A stretch of 64,000 nt of DNA from Arthrobacter sp. MYb23 (GCF_002979775.1 NZ_PCPR01000001.1:310001-374000); one strand, 5' to 3'; shown: positions 6,621-15,149, numbered from the stretch's first letter. The notes: generated by a model from the sequence alone, not told the origin. Translations and numbers: made by a program.

Positions 6621-7141
6621 TGGGGCGACGCCCGGGAGTGGGCATCACAGTCCTGTTGCTCTGCTCTGCGTTGCTCGCCGGATGCACAGTGCCCGCCGAC
6701 AATTCGAAGCCTCAACGCAGCACTTCCGCGGCCGAGGCTGACATCGCCAAAACACCTGGCGTTACGGCGCGTATAGGCAGGGCATACGACGGCACAACCC
6801 CGTATCTTTCCGTGAATGTGGAGGTCTCCGAGGCCTTCACTGGTGATGAGGCCGCCCTCCTGGACTCCGTCCTGGCGCAGGTGTGGTCCCAGGACGAGTA
6901 TGCACCGGAGAAATACGTCACGCTGCGAGTGAGCGGCGCGGGTCGCACAGCAGACACAACCTCGGCGGCCCTAGCCGGCCTCGGGCTCCGCTCCATGAAG
7001 TACGCCGGCTCGGCGGTAGGCCTGAGAGGGGCCGATCTCGTGGCCAGGTACGGCGAGTGGCCGGGGTCGGTGCCTGCGCCTTCGGCTGGGCCGACGGTGG
7101 GCCAGGAGTTGGTTCAGGGAACTCCGAGGGCCGGTAACTAA
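6617..7141 (+). CDS. Predicted lipoprotein, paralogue of the one at 5323
   Basis: 174 residues, start ATG overlapping the previous stop (ATGA). Signal peptide VGITVLLLCSALLAGC with a canonical lipobox. The mature part shares its motif order with the lipoprotein at 5323 (DGTTPY, AFTGDEAAL, RTADTT, KYAGS, RYGEWP), so the two arose by duplication with the unrelated lipoprotein now between them. It ends 4 nt inside the convergent gene on the other strand. Role unknown; such proteins could bind a ligand at the cell surface. Confidence 0.8.
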   Translation: MMGRRPGVGITVLLLCSALLAGCTVPADNSKPQRSTSAAEADIAKTPGVTARIGRAYDGTTPYLSVNVEVSEAFTGDEAALLDSVLAQVWSQDEYAPEKYVTLRVSGAGRTADTTSAALAGLGLRSMKYAGSAVGLRGADLVARYGEWPGSVPAPSAGPTVGQELVQGTPRAGN

Positions 7142-7797
7142 GCGGACCTCGCGGCCGAGATGTCCAGACGTGAGCGAAGGGTAGGAACGCCGGGACCTTG
7201 GAGGTCGTCAAGGTAGGGAGTACGTCCGGCCATCGCCATCACCAGGGCGACGGTGGTACCAGTAACCAGCGGTCCTGTACCTGCTGAGAAGGGCCCGTCA
7301 TTCGCCCTCAACCGCAGGTCGGCGGCGTGCGTGCGGCTGGCAACCGCAAAGTCGCGGCGCGCGTAGAACTCCGCCACGGGTGTTAAAGCATCAATGCTTG
7401 GAGTACTGGAAAGTCCCAAGGCCCGGCGAATGTCTTGGGCATGCACCACTACCTCACCCAGGTAAGCCGGAGTATCGGAGGATGGTGCGATGCTGCTGTG
7501 GACGACGGCGCGGAACCGGTCCAAGGTCTCAGCCGGGGTGCTACCGCGATGCTCCTCCAGTCTGCGCTGATTGTGCACATCAGAGCGGAAACGCGCACCG
7601 ATCATGCTGCGCAACCACCGCCACTGGTTTAGGCTCGCCGCGGCCGTGAGATGCGCGACTACTTGCTCCACATCCCACCGCCCACACAGGGTCTCGTGAC
7701 GCCACTGCTCCGCGCTAAGGCCCATCAAGTCCTCCAACAGCGCGGCGCGCTCAGCATGAACCAGAGTCCAAAGATGGCCGTCCGAAAATTTCCCCAT
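7138..7797 (-). CDS. Mycothiol-dependent maleylpyruvate-isomerase-type (DinB fold) enzyme
   Basis: 219 residues. The N-terminal four-helix bundle shows ERAALLEDLMGLSAEQW and CGRWDVEQVVAHLT, with a metal-binding His, and later GEVVVHAQDIRRALG with the second and third ligands (E and H). This is the MDMPI_N pattern of actinobacterial thiol-S-transferases that use mycothiol. The C-terminal half (LRLRANDGPFSAGTGPLVTGTTVALVMAMAGRT) is the smaller partner domain. The substrate is not known; maleylpyruvate is only the founding example. AGGAAG lies about 8 nt before the start. The 76 bp to the next minus-strand gene show nothing special. Confidence 0.82.
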   Translation of the reverse strand: MGKFSDGHLWTLVHAERAALLEDLMGLSAEQWRHETLCGRWDVEQVVAHLTAAASLNQWRWLRSMIGARFRSDVHNQRRLEEHRGSTPAETLDRFRAVVHSSIAPSSDTPAYLGEVVVHAQDIRRALGLSSTPSIDALTPVAEFYARRDFAVASRTHAADLRLRANDGPFSAGTGPLVTGTTVALVMAMAGRTPYLDDLQGPGVPTLRSRLDISAARSA

Positions 7798-7873
7798 AAC
7801 TTCTGCTTCCTTTGTATAAGTTTCGTGGTTCTAATTCGTGAGCGGCTCAGTGACAGTGAGTCGCAGTGGACTC

Positions 7874-8644
7874 TTATCCCTTGAGGCAGAAATACGACAT
7901 CCCAAGTACGCCTCGGTAGCCCTCTTCATATGCAGCGCGCAGTTCCTCATATTGCCGAAGGACCTGCGCTGCGGCGGGATGGCCGGCATCATGTGCTTCC
8001 AGCCAACGGGTAAACCTGGCGCGGTACCCGGCCTCGAAGACGTCCCACTCCTGAATGCTTGCCTGCTCTTGGTCCACCACCTCAAAACCAGCGGCGCGGA
8101 TCTGTTCGCGTAACGCATCTTCTGTTAGGAACTCGTCATCACGTCCAGACAGAGGGGCGGTGGCAGCCGGATGAGGTGTTGCTGACCAGATCGCCTCGCC
8201 GTAGACGAGTCGGCCGCCGGGAAGCACCAGATCTCGAAGGGCGCGCAAGGCCGCGGCGTAGTCGAGCGGCTGCGCGTCCTCTACCGGCGGCCCCCAGATC
8301 TGGCTCGCACCGATGCAGATGACAGCGTCTGCTGGGCGATCCTGGACTTCTAGCCCAGGAATCGAATCAAACGTCGCTCTGTCGAGCAGCCCTCGAGCCG
8401 ATGCTTGTTGCTTCGCTCGATCGATGGACGCGGAAGCACTGTCCACTCCGCGTCCCCGTGCCTGCGGGGCCGACGTCAAAACCCGAAGTAGTAGTTCACC
8501 CCATCCGCACCCCATATCCAGAACCTCAGCCGGCGCAGGCTCGGTCAGGAACGCCACAAGGTGTGCAGCGCGTTCCTCGGAGAGCGGCGTAAGCCAGGTC
8601 AAGGACTCATAGAGGGGAGGCAGTTCAAGCGTGCTGTCGGTCAC
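7874..8644 (-). CDS. SAM-dependent class I methyltransferase
   Basis: 256 residues from GTG 8644. Motif I is VLDMGCGWGELLLRVL, the SAM-binding glycine loop; the acidic end of strand 2 is RGVDSAS; motif IV is ADAVICIGASQIW; the later LVLPGGRLVYGEAIW fits the post-motif strand. The C-terminal helices are rich in Ala and Glu. Substrate is unknown; small-molecule methyltransferases of this type often act on metabolites. The ribosome site is weak. It stands alone, facing the same way as the mycothiol enzyme. Confidence 0.88.
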   Translation of the reverse strand: MTDSTLELPPLYESLTWLTPLSEERAAHLVAFLTEPAPAEVLDMGCGWGELLLRVLTSAPQARGRGVDSASASIDRAKQQASARGLLDRATFDSIPGLEVQDRPADAVICIGASQIWGPPVEDAQPLDYAAALRALRDLVLPGGRLVYGEAIWSATPHPAATAPLSGRDDEFLTEDALREQIRAAGFEVVDQEQASIQEWDVFEAGYRARFTRWLEAHDAGHPAAAQVLRQYEELRAAYEEGYRGVLGMSYFCLKG

Positions 8645-8726
8645 TCAACGATGTTCTCACGTCAGGGAAGCAGCACGGTTGCAGTTCCTCTACCGGGCGG
8701 GCCCCAGGTCTGCTGTGCCCCCGCAT

Positions 8727-9029
8727 TCAACTCAGTGAAAAATGGTCCGTTGCACTAATGAAGCGAATGACTGGCGCACCGGTCGAACCTTCGTCTCTCA
8801 GCACAACATCTCGACGAAGCGTTGCTCCGAGCTTTCGCATCACGTGGGCTATGCCGTCTACTGCTGCCTGATTGACGAGTTCCCGGAGGTCGACGTCGAA
8901 TATCACCGCGTCCGGACCCGGGAAGAAGTTGACACGTACTCCATCGACGGGCCAGACAGCAAAGCTCTCAAATTCGGCAAGACCGTGACTGTTGGGCGGC
9001 AAAGGTGAATGGCCATCACGTCCAATCAA
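8727..9029 (-). CDS. Hypothetical protein
   Basis: A 100-residue frame starting at TTG 9029. The composition is protein-like, with a run of beta-type sequence (FAVWPVDGVRVNFFPGPDAVIFDVDLREL) and a C-terminal VIRFISATDHF. I recognise no family. No good ribosome site is seen and a frame of 88 codons exists on the other strand, but the minus frame has better hydrophobic periodicity and codon choice. Could be a small stand-alone protein or the remains of a longer one. Confidence 0.45.
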   Translation of the reverse strand: MIGRDGHSPLPPNSHGLAEFESFAVWPVDGVRVNFFPGPDAVIFDVDLRELVNQAAVDGIAHVMRKLGATLRRDVVLRDEGSTGAPVIRFISATDHFSLS

Positions 9030-9188
9030 GATCCGATGTCATGGGCACAATCATCGCTCAGGTCGTGTGGGGGTCTTGGAATTGCTCTGTTGGCAGACTC
9101 GAAGTGACGTCCGTTTGCCGACCCTTCATTGGACACAACTTGAGTCCGACTGGTCTGGATTGGATCGTTGACCTCGTATGGTGGTGCC

Positions 9189-10019
9189 ATGACCGAGATG
9201 ATCGCTTGGAACCTGGCCTTTCGTTGTGGCAATGGCCTTGGCAATGCGCCAGGAGGAACTGCCGTTACTACCCTGCCAAGCCAGCCGCCCTCAGGGTGGA
9301 CAGGAAGCCATGGGCCGGGCGTTCGTTGGGAACACTGGCCAAGAAGCCTCAATACTGGTTTGCCCATGATGCATGTGCTGACTCTCTGGCTACCCGCAGA
9401 CTTCCAAAGGCGCGGGCCACAGTTTCCGGGGATTGCCATATTTGCTGGTGAGGGCCAATTCGCATTGGAAGACAAATCTCCCATCCCGAGCGCTGAAGCA
9501 ACCGATCCATTCCTACGTGACCTTGCAGCAACCGAGAACCATCCCGGCCTGCTTAGGCGCAGGGACGTGATCGATGGAGAATATGCGATCGTTTGGCTTT
9601 CGGATGATGAGTTGGCGGCAGGTCCGACGGCACCTCGTCCCGATCTTCGCGCCAAGGGCAAGTACGTGGATGAGTCGGAAGGTACAAATGCCTGGGACAA
9701 CGTCGAGCCGACCACCGACATTTGGCTGATTCCGCGCGCCGATCCAAATTCTGGCAAGGCTCCCGTTGAACTCTGGGGAGATCAGGTCGGCCCCGATGGG
9801 TACGTCAATCCCTCAACAGGGAACGGACTTGCCGACTGGGCAGAACCGCTATTCGCCTTGAGCCACCTGGGCGGAACGTCGTTCCCCATCCAAGCAATGC
9901 CTGACGGCCTTACACCTTGGTACCTCGAACTGGAAGAGATCTCGGGCCTTAACTTCGGCGGTGGCGGAAACGCTCAATTCGACTTGGAATCCGATACCTT
10001 CGACTGGGCCTGCGGATAG
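9189..10019 (+). CDS. Hypothetical protein, possible DUF1963/YwqG-like
   Basis: 276 residues from ATG 9189 (the frame extends 21 nt further up to a weaker start). It has an N-terminal region rich in Pro and Gly, a middle stretch VIDGEYAIVWLSDDELAAGPTAPRPDLRAKGKYVDE, and a C-terminus LNFGGGGNAQFDLESDTFDWACG. The last segment looks like the terminal strand of DUF1963 (YwqG-like) proteins, which end with a Gly-rich strand and Trp/Cys-Gly, but I am unsure. Predicted to be cytoplasmic. No clear operon partner; the 156 bp after it hold the promoter of the PadR pair. Confidence 0.6.
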   Translation: MTEMIAWNLAFRCGNGLGNAPGGTAVTTLPSQPPSGWTGSHGPGVRWEHWPRSLNTGLPMMHVLTLWLPADFQRRGPQFPGIAIFAGEGQFALEDKSPIPSAEATDPFLRDLAATENHPGLLRRRDVIDGEYAIVWLSDDELAAGPTAPRPDLRAKGKYVDESEGTNAWDNVEPTTDIWLIPRADPNSGKAPVELWGDQVGPDGYVNPSTGNGLADWAEPLFALSHLGGTSFPIQAMPDGLTPWYLELEEISGLNFGGGGNAQFDLESDTFDWACG

Positions 10020-10175
10020 CGCAATGGGGGAGAGCTGACGGCTAAGAGCGTTGCGCTAGGCCGGCTGCTGTTCAACGTCTTGGTCCGGATGCGCTGCCGT
10101 GGCGTTCCCTTCGGTTCACAACAAGGTTCAACTACATCGTATTGACTTCTAAATCTATATAGCTAGATTAGTGCC

Positions 10176-10508
10176 ATGGAGAACTTGAGGCGCGTCACGC
10201 CCGCCACGGCACTCGTCTTGGAGGTCCTACTGTCCGCGGAGAGCGTTTGGGGGCTGCAAATCGTCAAGGATACGGGCAAGAAGCCCGGTACGGTGTATCC
10301 GATTTTGGAACGCCTTGAGGCTGCTGGCTGGGTTCAAGGGGAATGGGAAACAGCGGAAGAGCGTAAGGGTCCTCGTCGGCGCTACTACCGCCTTCTTGCC
10401 GAAGCGCGTCCACTGGCTGGGGAGTTTGTTAGGACGCAAAGGTCACGAAACGCGTTAGATGCACAGCCGTCGCCGGGCTTTCATGAGGGTGCATGGGGTG
10501 CCGTATGA
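10176..10508 (+). CDS. PadR-family transcriptional regulator
   Basis: 110 residues with the PadR winged helix: TALVLEVLLSAESVWGLQIVKDTGKKPGTVYPILERLEAAGWVQGEWE, then the wing RKGPRRRYYRLL. The dimerisation helix that normally follows is short, which is common in the compact subgroup. It acts as a repressor. The stop overlaps the next start by ATGA. In actinobacteria such PadR genes commonly precede a membrane protein, which they regulate together with themselves. An AT-rich patch at about 10145-10175 is the likely promoter and operator. Confidence 0.9.
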   Translation: MENLRRVTPATALVLEVLLSAESVWGLQIVKDTGKKPGTVYPILERLEAAGWVQGEWETAEERKGPRRRYYRLLAEARPLAGEFVRTQRSRNALDAQPSPGFHEGAWGAV

Positions 10509-11176
10509 CGCTAAGTGAGGCAATTCTGGCTGTCTGTCTGGTGCTGACTCCTGCGAGGTTCCGGGCTGACCGCAAAGAGCAGTGGAGAGCTGATCTCCTT
10601 GACGGTCCAGGGATGGGAATTCCACCGTCCACGATCCTGCTTGGCGCGGCGTGTTCAGCAGCGGCGTCTAGGTCTTACGAGCTAAGAAGACGTGGCGGCA
10701 TCATGCTGTCACGTATCAACAAGGGGGAGAACATGAAGCTCGCAGTAGGTGCGCTGGGCGCAACCGCAGTGTTGGCAGCTGTTGTTGCTGGCGGCATTCA
10801 GGTAAACGCAGATAACCGGCCGTATGACGGTGCGCAATTGCAGGCTGCGATGGCGGACGTTGGGATAGCTGGTTACGAGGGCTGGTGGAACTCCACACAC
10901 ATTGACGGCACCCCGGCTGGTCCGCCGGAGATCGTCGCCGTGAACACGAACACCGGAACGATTGTGGATTATTTCAATCGGTCGAAGGCCGCAGCCGGTC
11001 AGCAGTTGTCAGCTGCAGATGCCACCTACGACGTCGTCCCGGATCCGACATGGCCCGCTAGCTCTGTGGTCATCATCGACACCGCAACCGGGAAAACCAT
11101 TGACACCTTTCCTGTGGACGAAAAGGGTCGGGTCATCTATACACACGATGACGGCACCACCGTCGTCGGATACTAG
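10505..11176 (+). CDS. Membrane-associated protein paired with PadR
   Basis: 223 residues from ATG 10505 (ATGA overlap with padR). The first 60 residues (LSEAILAVCLVLTPARFRADRKEQWRADL) resemble the cytoplasmic head of proteins that accompany PadR regulators, with an RADRKEQWRADL segment. A single membrane helix follows at about residues 77-100 (AVGALGATAVLAAVVAGGI), then an exported domain with two similar halves, each containing VVxxTxTGxxxDxF (VAVNTNTGTIVDYF and VVIIDTATGKTIDTF). An internal GGGGGAGAAC before ATG at 10733 means a shorter product starting there, with a signal-anchor, cannot be excluded. Function unknown. Confidence 0.72.
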   Translation: MTLSEAILAVCLVLTPARFRADRKEQWRADLLDGPGMGIPPSTILLGAACSAAASRSYELRRRGGIMLSRINKGENMKLAVGALGATAVLAAVVAGGIQVNADNRPYDGAQLQAAMADVGIAGYEGWWNSTHIDGTPAGPPEIVAVNTNTGTIVDYFNRSKAAAGQQLSAADATYDVVPDPTWPASSVVIIDTATGKTIDTFPVDEKGRVIYTHDDGTTVVGY

Positions 11177-11192
11177 GTGGGAGTAATCCTCG

Positions 11193-11576
11193 GTGTCCGA
11201 CTGCCGTACGGCCCCCTGGCTGACTGTGCTGCGCCAGGCAAAGAGGGTACGCCCAGCGTCGCCTGACCGTTTTGGTTTTATTGCGCGTCGCCTACCAGGG
11301 GGTGGAGAACAAAGGCAGCCATTCACGCTGACTGAAGCCGACCTGTCATCTATCAACGACGACATTGATGTCTTTTTGGCCGAGGCGGGCATCCCGCCGA
11401 GACCCCGCGGATTCGATTGGTTCATCCGACGCCCCTCCGATTGCGAGCTGGACGACGACAAGTTCTGGGGTTTCATTTGGGCAGCCACGCCCGAGGGACT
11501 TCCTGAGAATGGGCTGCGTCCGTCGACGATGGCAGGTCCGGCGAAAGAGGCCATGGCTAGCTTTTACCGCGATTGA
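11193..11576 (+). CDS. Hypothetical protein
   Basis: 127 residues from GTG 11193, with GGGAG about 9 nt upstream and only 16 nt after the previous gene. It is soluble and acidic towards the C-terminus; GFDWFIRRPSDCELDDDKFWGFIWAATPEGLPENG is the most structured-looking part. No family is recognised. It is probably the third gene of the PadR transcription unit. Confidence 0.55.
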   Translation: MSDCRTAPWLTVLRQAKRVRPASPDRFGFIARRLPGGGEQRQPFTLTEADLSSINDDIDVFLAEAGIPPRPRGFDWFIRRPSDCELDDDKFWGFIWAATPEGLPENGLRPSTMAGPAKEAMASFYRD

Positions 11577-11651
11577 ACGCGCACCTTCAGCCTGCGCGAA
11601 GAACAACGGGCCTGGAGGAAAGCGAGGTACGAGCCTTTGTAGTCTAAAGGC

Positions 11652-12137
11652 CTAACGGCACACGGCCGGAACTTCATCAAACGAGCGAATTTCGGCGCCA
11701 CCTCTGCCGCCGGGTTGATATTCGCACCACTCCTCGGCGATGGATTGCGCAGTTACCCAAAGAATAGGGGCGGATGCTGCCACAACGAGGACAATGGTCA
11801 GGCCTGCCCATACCCAGGTTCTTCGGGCGGTGACGCTTCGCCGCATCATCACGAATGACACTAAGCCAGCTATAAAGGTTGCCAGGACTGCGCTGACTTG
11901 CAGTGCCTGGTTCGACGTAGCTCCGCTCCCGGTGAGTACGGAAATGATGGTGGCGCCAGCGATAAGAGCGGATAAAATAGTGGGCAGAACTGCCAATGAG
12001 CAGAAGATCGTAGCCAGGACCACGGCTATAAGTGGTCGATCAGGTCTTACCCTGGCAAATTCGGTGTCCAATATTCCCCCAAGTGTTCGTTGCCCGACGC
12101 TACCAGACCACCGCCCACACGGCTCTGCATTAGGCAC
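11652..12137 (-). CDS. Small integral membrane protein
   Basis: 161 residues with three or four predicted membrane helices: LIAVVLATIFCSLAVLPTILSALIAGATI, ALQVSAVLATFIAGLVSFVMM and WVWAGLTIVLVVAASAPILWV. A short polar N-terminus and a C-terminal tail with two Cys residues (EEWCEYQPGGRGG...EVPAVCR) flank them; the tail would lie outside if four helices are present. No named family. It is transcribed away from the PadR group and 40 nt after the next minus-strand gene's stop, so the two may form a pair. Confidence 0.6.
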   Translation of the reverse strand: MPNAEPCGRWSGSVGQRTLGGILDTEFARVRPDRPLIAVVLATIFCSLAVLPTILSALIAGATIISVLTGSGATSNQALQVSAVLATFIAGLVSFVMMRRSVTARRTWVWAGLTIVLVVAASAPILWVTAQSIAEEWCEYQPGGRGGAEIRSFDEVPAVCR

Positions 12138-12177
12138 CTCACTACTCCCGTATGCGGTGACTAACGAGCGTCTCCGC

Positions 12178-12480
12178 TTAGCTCACCAGCTTGTGGCCGG
12201 TAGCCCGAAGAACGTCCCCTAACCACACGAGAGCATAAGAAATGGCTTGTTCGGGATCTGCCGCGACGCTTCTGATGTTGTCCAGGGATTCAGTGAGCTG
12301 CCCAATGGTGAGTTCGGTCGGCTGGTCATAGACGTCGTAGATCGCATCAGGTGGGATTGACCAAAAATAGTCCACATCTACTTTTATGGTCGAGCCATGG
12401 CGTTCCTCGACGTGCCGCATCAGGACGTCGAACACCTCGCGCAATTCCTGGGTTGTGAAACTCGTTGAATGGTCGGTCAT
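12178..12480 (-). CDS. Hypothetical protein
   Basis: 100 residues from ATG 12480, where GAGGA lies 5 nt upstream; the longer frame to 12552 lacks a ribosome site. The protein is mostly helical: FTTQELREVFDVLMRHVEERHG, then DVDYFWSIPPDAIYDVYDQPTELTIGQLTESLDNI and a C-terminal helix with DPEQAISYALVWLGDVLRATG. Acidic and soluble. It has the look of a small immunity or antitoxin-like helical protein, but I cannot name a family. Confidence 0.6.
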   Translation of the reverse strand: MTDHSTSFTTQELREVFDVLMRHVEERHGSTIKVDVDYFWSIPPDAIYDVYDQPTELTIGQLTESLDNIRSVAADPEQAISYALVWLGDVLRATGHKLVS

Positions 12481-12664
12481 TGAAATCCTCTGCTCATCAA
12501 CGAATGTTCGGCGCGCCCTCGGAGCCGCTATGCCGCACACGTATGTCACCAATCATCCCGGACCATCATGTGGACACATCGCTTCCAACACGATCCTCAT
12601 CCGCGGCAGGCGTTTGCTATGCATTTATGGGAACTGCGTTGTCCACTCCCCCTAAGGTGGTGTC

Positions 12665-13081
12665 ATGTCAGAGATATATTTTTTCTCCGCCGAAGCGGAC
12701 AGAGTTGATCGCGACCGCATACACCAGTGGCTCAGTGAGCAGTCCTACTGGGCGCAAGGCCGGGGTCGTAAGCAGCAAGATGCAGCTATCGATGCCTCAA
12801 GGAACTACGGGGTCTATGTCCGCGGGACTGGAGAACAACTGGCCTATGCTCGCGTGGTGACTGACGGCGTGACGTTTGCCTGGCTTTGCGATGTGTTTGT
12901 GGCTCTCGAAGCCCGCGGTCAAGGCATCGGGAAAATGCTCGCGGCCGGTGTGATGGCGGACCTGGATTCCCTCGATTTGAAGAGGATTCTGCTCTCAACT
13001 TCAGATGCCCACGGACTTTACGCCCAGTTTGGCTTCACCGAATTGACCGAGCCATCGAAAATGATGGCGCGCATGCGCTGA
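12665..13081 (+). CDS. GNAT-family N-acetyltransferase
   Basis: 138 residues with a full GNAT core. The acetyl-CoA loop is FVALEARGQGIGKMLAAGVM (R/Q-x-x-G-x-G/A type), preceded by the strand AYARVVTDGVTFAWLCDV and followed by the C-terminal LYAQFGFTEL. The enzyme moves an acetyl group from acetyl-CoA to an amine on a small molecule or protein; the target is unknown. AAGGTGG lies 5 nt before the start. The 220 bp that follow contain no gene, only a possible promoter for the MerR gene (TTGACT near 13267). Confidence 0.9.
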   Translation: MSEIYFFSAEADRVDRDRIHQWLSEQSYWAQGRGRKQQDAAIDASRNYGVYVRGTGEQLAYARVVTDGVTFAWLCDVFVALEARGQGIGKMLAAGVMADLDSLDLKRILLSTSDAHGLYAQFGFTELTEPSKMMARMR

Positions 13082-13301
13082 CCTGACCCCATATATGGCA
13101 CCCCCGGGGCAGCGAAATCGTCGCAGTTGCCGCTGAAAGTCAACCCCCAAAGCAAATCCATGAGCTGCCGGCCTCCTTCGCGGCCTCTGACGTCTCGCTC
13201 GACAATGAGCGGTGTCGAATCCGAAGGATGAGAATCGGCAGGGCCGCAGCGGTTCAGGCAATACTTGACTCTGACACTGTGGAAGGCGGGAGAACTGAGA
13301 C

Positions 13302-14111
13302 ATGTTAACCATCGGAGCTTTCGCGCAGATCGGGCAGGTGACCCATCGGATGCTGCGGCATTGGGACACTGCAGGTCTGCTCGTGCCAGCCCACGTTGAC
13401 GAGTTCAGTGGCTACCGATCCTATGATCCATCTCAACTAGAGCGCCTGCATCGTATTGTTGCGCTGCGCCAGCTGGGCTTCGGCCTTGAAGATATTTCGT
13501 CGATTCTTGACCAGGGCGTCGAGGCCGGTCGCATCGCAGCTCTGTTGCGGATTCGCCGCGCAGAGGTTGAGCAGGAACACCGAATCGCTGCTGGACGGCT
13601 CGCAGACGTGCAACGCAGGCTCCATCTCATCGAGAAAGAAAACCACATGTCCCAGATCGAGATCATCGAGAAGCCCCTGCCATCTATGCGCCTCGCAGCC
13701 CGCCGCATGGTCGTAGCAGACCAACCTGAGGTCGCGGGCGCAGTGGGTCCCGCCTTTGACGCTGTTTCCCGGATCATCGGTGATGAGCACGGAACTCTGG
13801 ATACTCCAGTCGCACTGTACGAGACGGTTGAAGACGGCCTGCAAATCATCGCTGGCTATGCCTACACCGGCCCGCCCCGCGACGGCTTCGAAATCATCGA
13901 GCTGCCAGCTGTCGAAAATGCCGCTTGCGGCGTCCACCTCGGTTCCATGGAGCACATTGCGGAAAGTTGGCAAGCACTCCACGCAGAGATCTTCGCTCGA
14001 CGGCTCCTCCATTCAGGGCCCTGCCGGGAACTTTACGTCCGAGCAATTTCAGAGGACCAATCCGACTGGGTGACCGAGCTGCAGCAGCCCGTCAATCGTC
14101 CGAGTTTGTGA
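13302..14111 (+). CDS. MerR-family regulator with effector-binding domain
   Basis: 269 residues. The N-terminal MerR winged helix is LTIGAFAQIGQVTHRMLRHWDTAGLLVPAHVDEFSGYRSYDPSQLERLHRIVALRQLGF, followed by the long dimer helix (about 75-115) and a C-terminal GyrI/BmrR-like ligand domain with ALYETVEDGLQIIAGYAY and a closing GPCRELYVRAISEDQSDWVTELQQPV. Proteins of this layout bind hydrophobic drugs and switch on efflux or detoxifying genes by bending a promoter with a long spacer. No target gene lies next to it; downstream is only a decayed gene. Confidence 0.9.
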   Translation: MLTIGAFAQIGQVTHRMLRHWDTAGLLVPAHVDEFSGYRSYDPSQLERLHRIVALRQLGFGLEDISSILDQGVEAGRIAALLRIRRAEVEQEHRIAAGRLADVQRRLHLIEKENHMSQIEIIEKPLPSMRLAARRMVVADQPEVAGAVGPAFDAVSRIIGDEHGTLDTPVALYETVEDGLQIIAGYAYTGPPRDGFEIIELPAVENAACGVHLGSMEHIAESWQALHAEIFARRLLHSGPCRELYVRAISEDQSDWVTELQQPVNRPSL

Positions 14112-14420
14112 TGCCATCCGGACATCCGAGCGGGCAGCGTGCCGGGGAAGTCTCAGTCATCATCGCCGGCAGAAACGGCTACGACGCCGCACAAGCCTAA
14201 CGCGACGAGCGGGACGAGATGACGTCCGCGGCGTCGGCGGAGCATGGTCGGGAACCGAGATCATCCTTACTCACCGACCCCAAGAGATAGCCGCCGATCC
14301 TTCGATCGTCGCGATGAACTGCGGAATACCTCGAGCACTACCTCATCGATGAGCTACAGGTCTTCGTCGCGCCTGTGTTCCTCGGTGATGGCACCCGGAT
14401 CATCCTCACCCCGTTTGGGT
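14112..14420 (+). pseudogene. Relic of a dihydrofolate-reductase-fold gene
   Basis: This 335-bp gap after the MerR gene holds scraps that read as one decayed gene. Near 14151-14195 a frame gives VIIAGRNGYDAA, like the GRxTYD motif of RibD/DHFR-like proteins. At about 14318-14410 another frame gives YLIDELQVFVAPVFLGDG, the well-known C-terminal motif of that family. The parts are in different frames with stops between them and no start, so no intact product is possible. Confidence 0.5.
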
Positions 14421-14446
14421 GTCCAAAAGTCTGGGAATCAGGACCG

Positions 14447-14722
14447 CTACTCGTCACCCCAGGATGCCAGTGCATCGATCGCCTCGCGCAGGGCGAGCCC
14501 TCTATCGGTCAGTGCGTAGGCCCGGGTGTTGTGCCGGAGGGGCAGTCGGGACAGCACGCCTGCGGCCTCGAGCTCACGCAGTCGGGTCGCCAGCATGTTG
14601 GTCGGCACTCCGAGGTCGCGCTGCAGATCGCCGTAGCGCTGTGGCCCTTCGAGCAGCCGCTCCACGATGAGCAGGGCCCACCGTGGCCCGACGACGTCTA
14701 GGGCCGCGGCGAGGTCGCTCAC
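14447..14722 (-). CDS. HxlR-family transcriptional regulator
   Basis: 91 residues from GTG 14722, which overlaps the stop of the upstream VOC gene (GTGA). An ATG at 14752 is possible but would overlap by 34 nt. The HxlR winged helix is intact: ALDVVGPRWALLIVERLLEGPQRYGDLQRDLGVPTNMLATRLRELEAAGVLSRLPL and the wing AYALTDRG. It is a one-domain ligand- or redox-sensing regulator without a Cys in the usual sensing place. It forms an operon with the VOC gene and probably acts on the palindrome in front of that gene. Confidence 0.88.
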   Translation of the reverse strand: MSDLAAALDVVGPRWALLIVERLLEGPQRYGDLQRDLGVPTNMLATRLRELEAAGVLSRLPLRHNTRAYALTDRGLALREAIDALASWGDE

Positions 14723-15132
14723 GCGGTCGGATCGGCGTCCGGCTTCATCCAAAAAGGCGAGTAGTGGTAGCCATCGGGGTCGTCGAACTGGCGCTGGTAC
14801 ATGAAGGGGTAGTCGTCGGTGTCACCGATCCGCCCGCCGGCGGCGCCTGCGCGTTCGATGAGTTCGTCCACCGCTTCGCGGCTGCCGAGGTCGAACGAGA
14901 CCGTGACCTTCGAGGGGGTATCGGGTCCGCCGACCAGCTCCTCGGCGCCGCCGACGCTCGCGTACATCTCACGGCTGCCGAGCATGACGTACTGCTCGGG
15001 GGCGATCGCGAAGCATGACACGTTGTGATCGGACATCTCGGTGTTGAGGGTCCAGCCAAGGGCGGTGTAGAAGGCTGTGGCGCGTTCGACGTTCTCAACC
15101 GGACATGTGATAAATAGGCTCATGCGGCCCAT
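14719..15132 (-). CDS. VOC-fold (glyoxalase-like) protein
   Basis: 137 residues from ATG 15132; ATG 15123 is an alternative. Begins MSLFITCPVENVERATAFYTALGW and ends RQFDDPDGYHYSPFWM, the two halves of a PhnB/glyoxalase-like VOC module. Middle part SKVTVSFDLGSREAVDELIERAGAAGG is also typical. Function is unknown. First gene of a two-gene operon with an HxlR regulator. The start codon directly abuts a palindrome, so as in the MarR pair at 4845 there is no room for a ribosome site if ATG 15132 is used. Confidence 0.85.
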   Translation of the reverse strand: MGRMSLFITCPVENVERATAFYTALGWTLNTEMSDHNVSCFAIAPEQYVMLGSREMYASVGGAEELVGGPDTPSKVTVSFDLGSREAVDELIERAGAAGGRIGDTDDYPFMYQRQFDDPDGYHYSPFWMKPDADPTA

Positions 15133-15149
15133 ACTTGCAAAATGCAAGT
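15133..15149. promoter_or_regulatory. Palindrome abutting the VOC start, likely HxlR operator
   Basis: ACTTGCAAAATGCAAGT is a perfect 7-3-7 inverted repeat ending one base before the start codon at 15132. HxlR dimers bind sites of this size. Its position means that bound protein would cover the transcription start and the start of translation. It implies auto-regulation of the VOC-hxlR operon. Confidence 0.7.
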
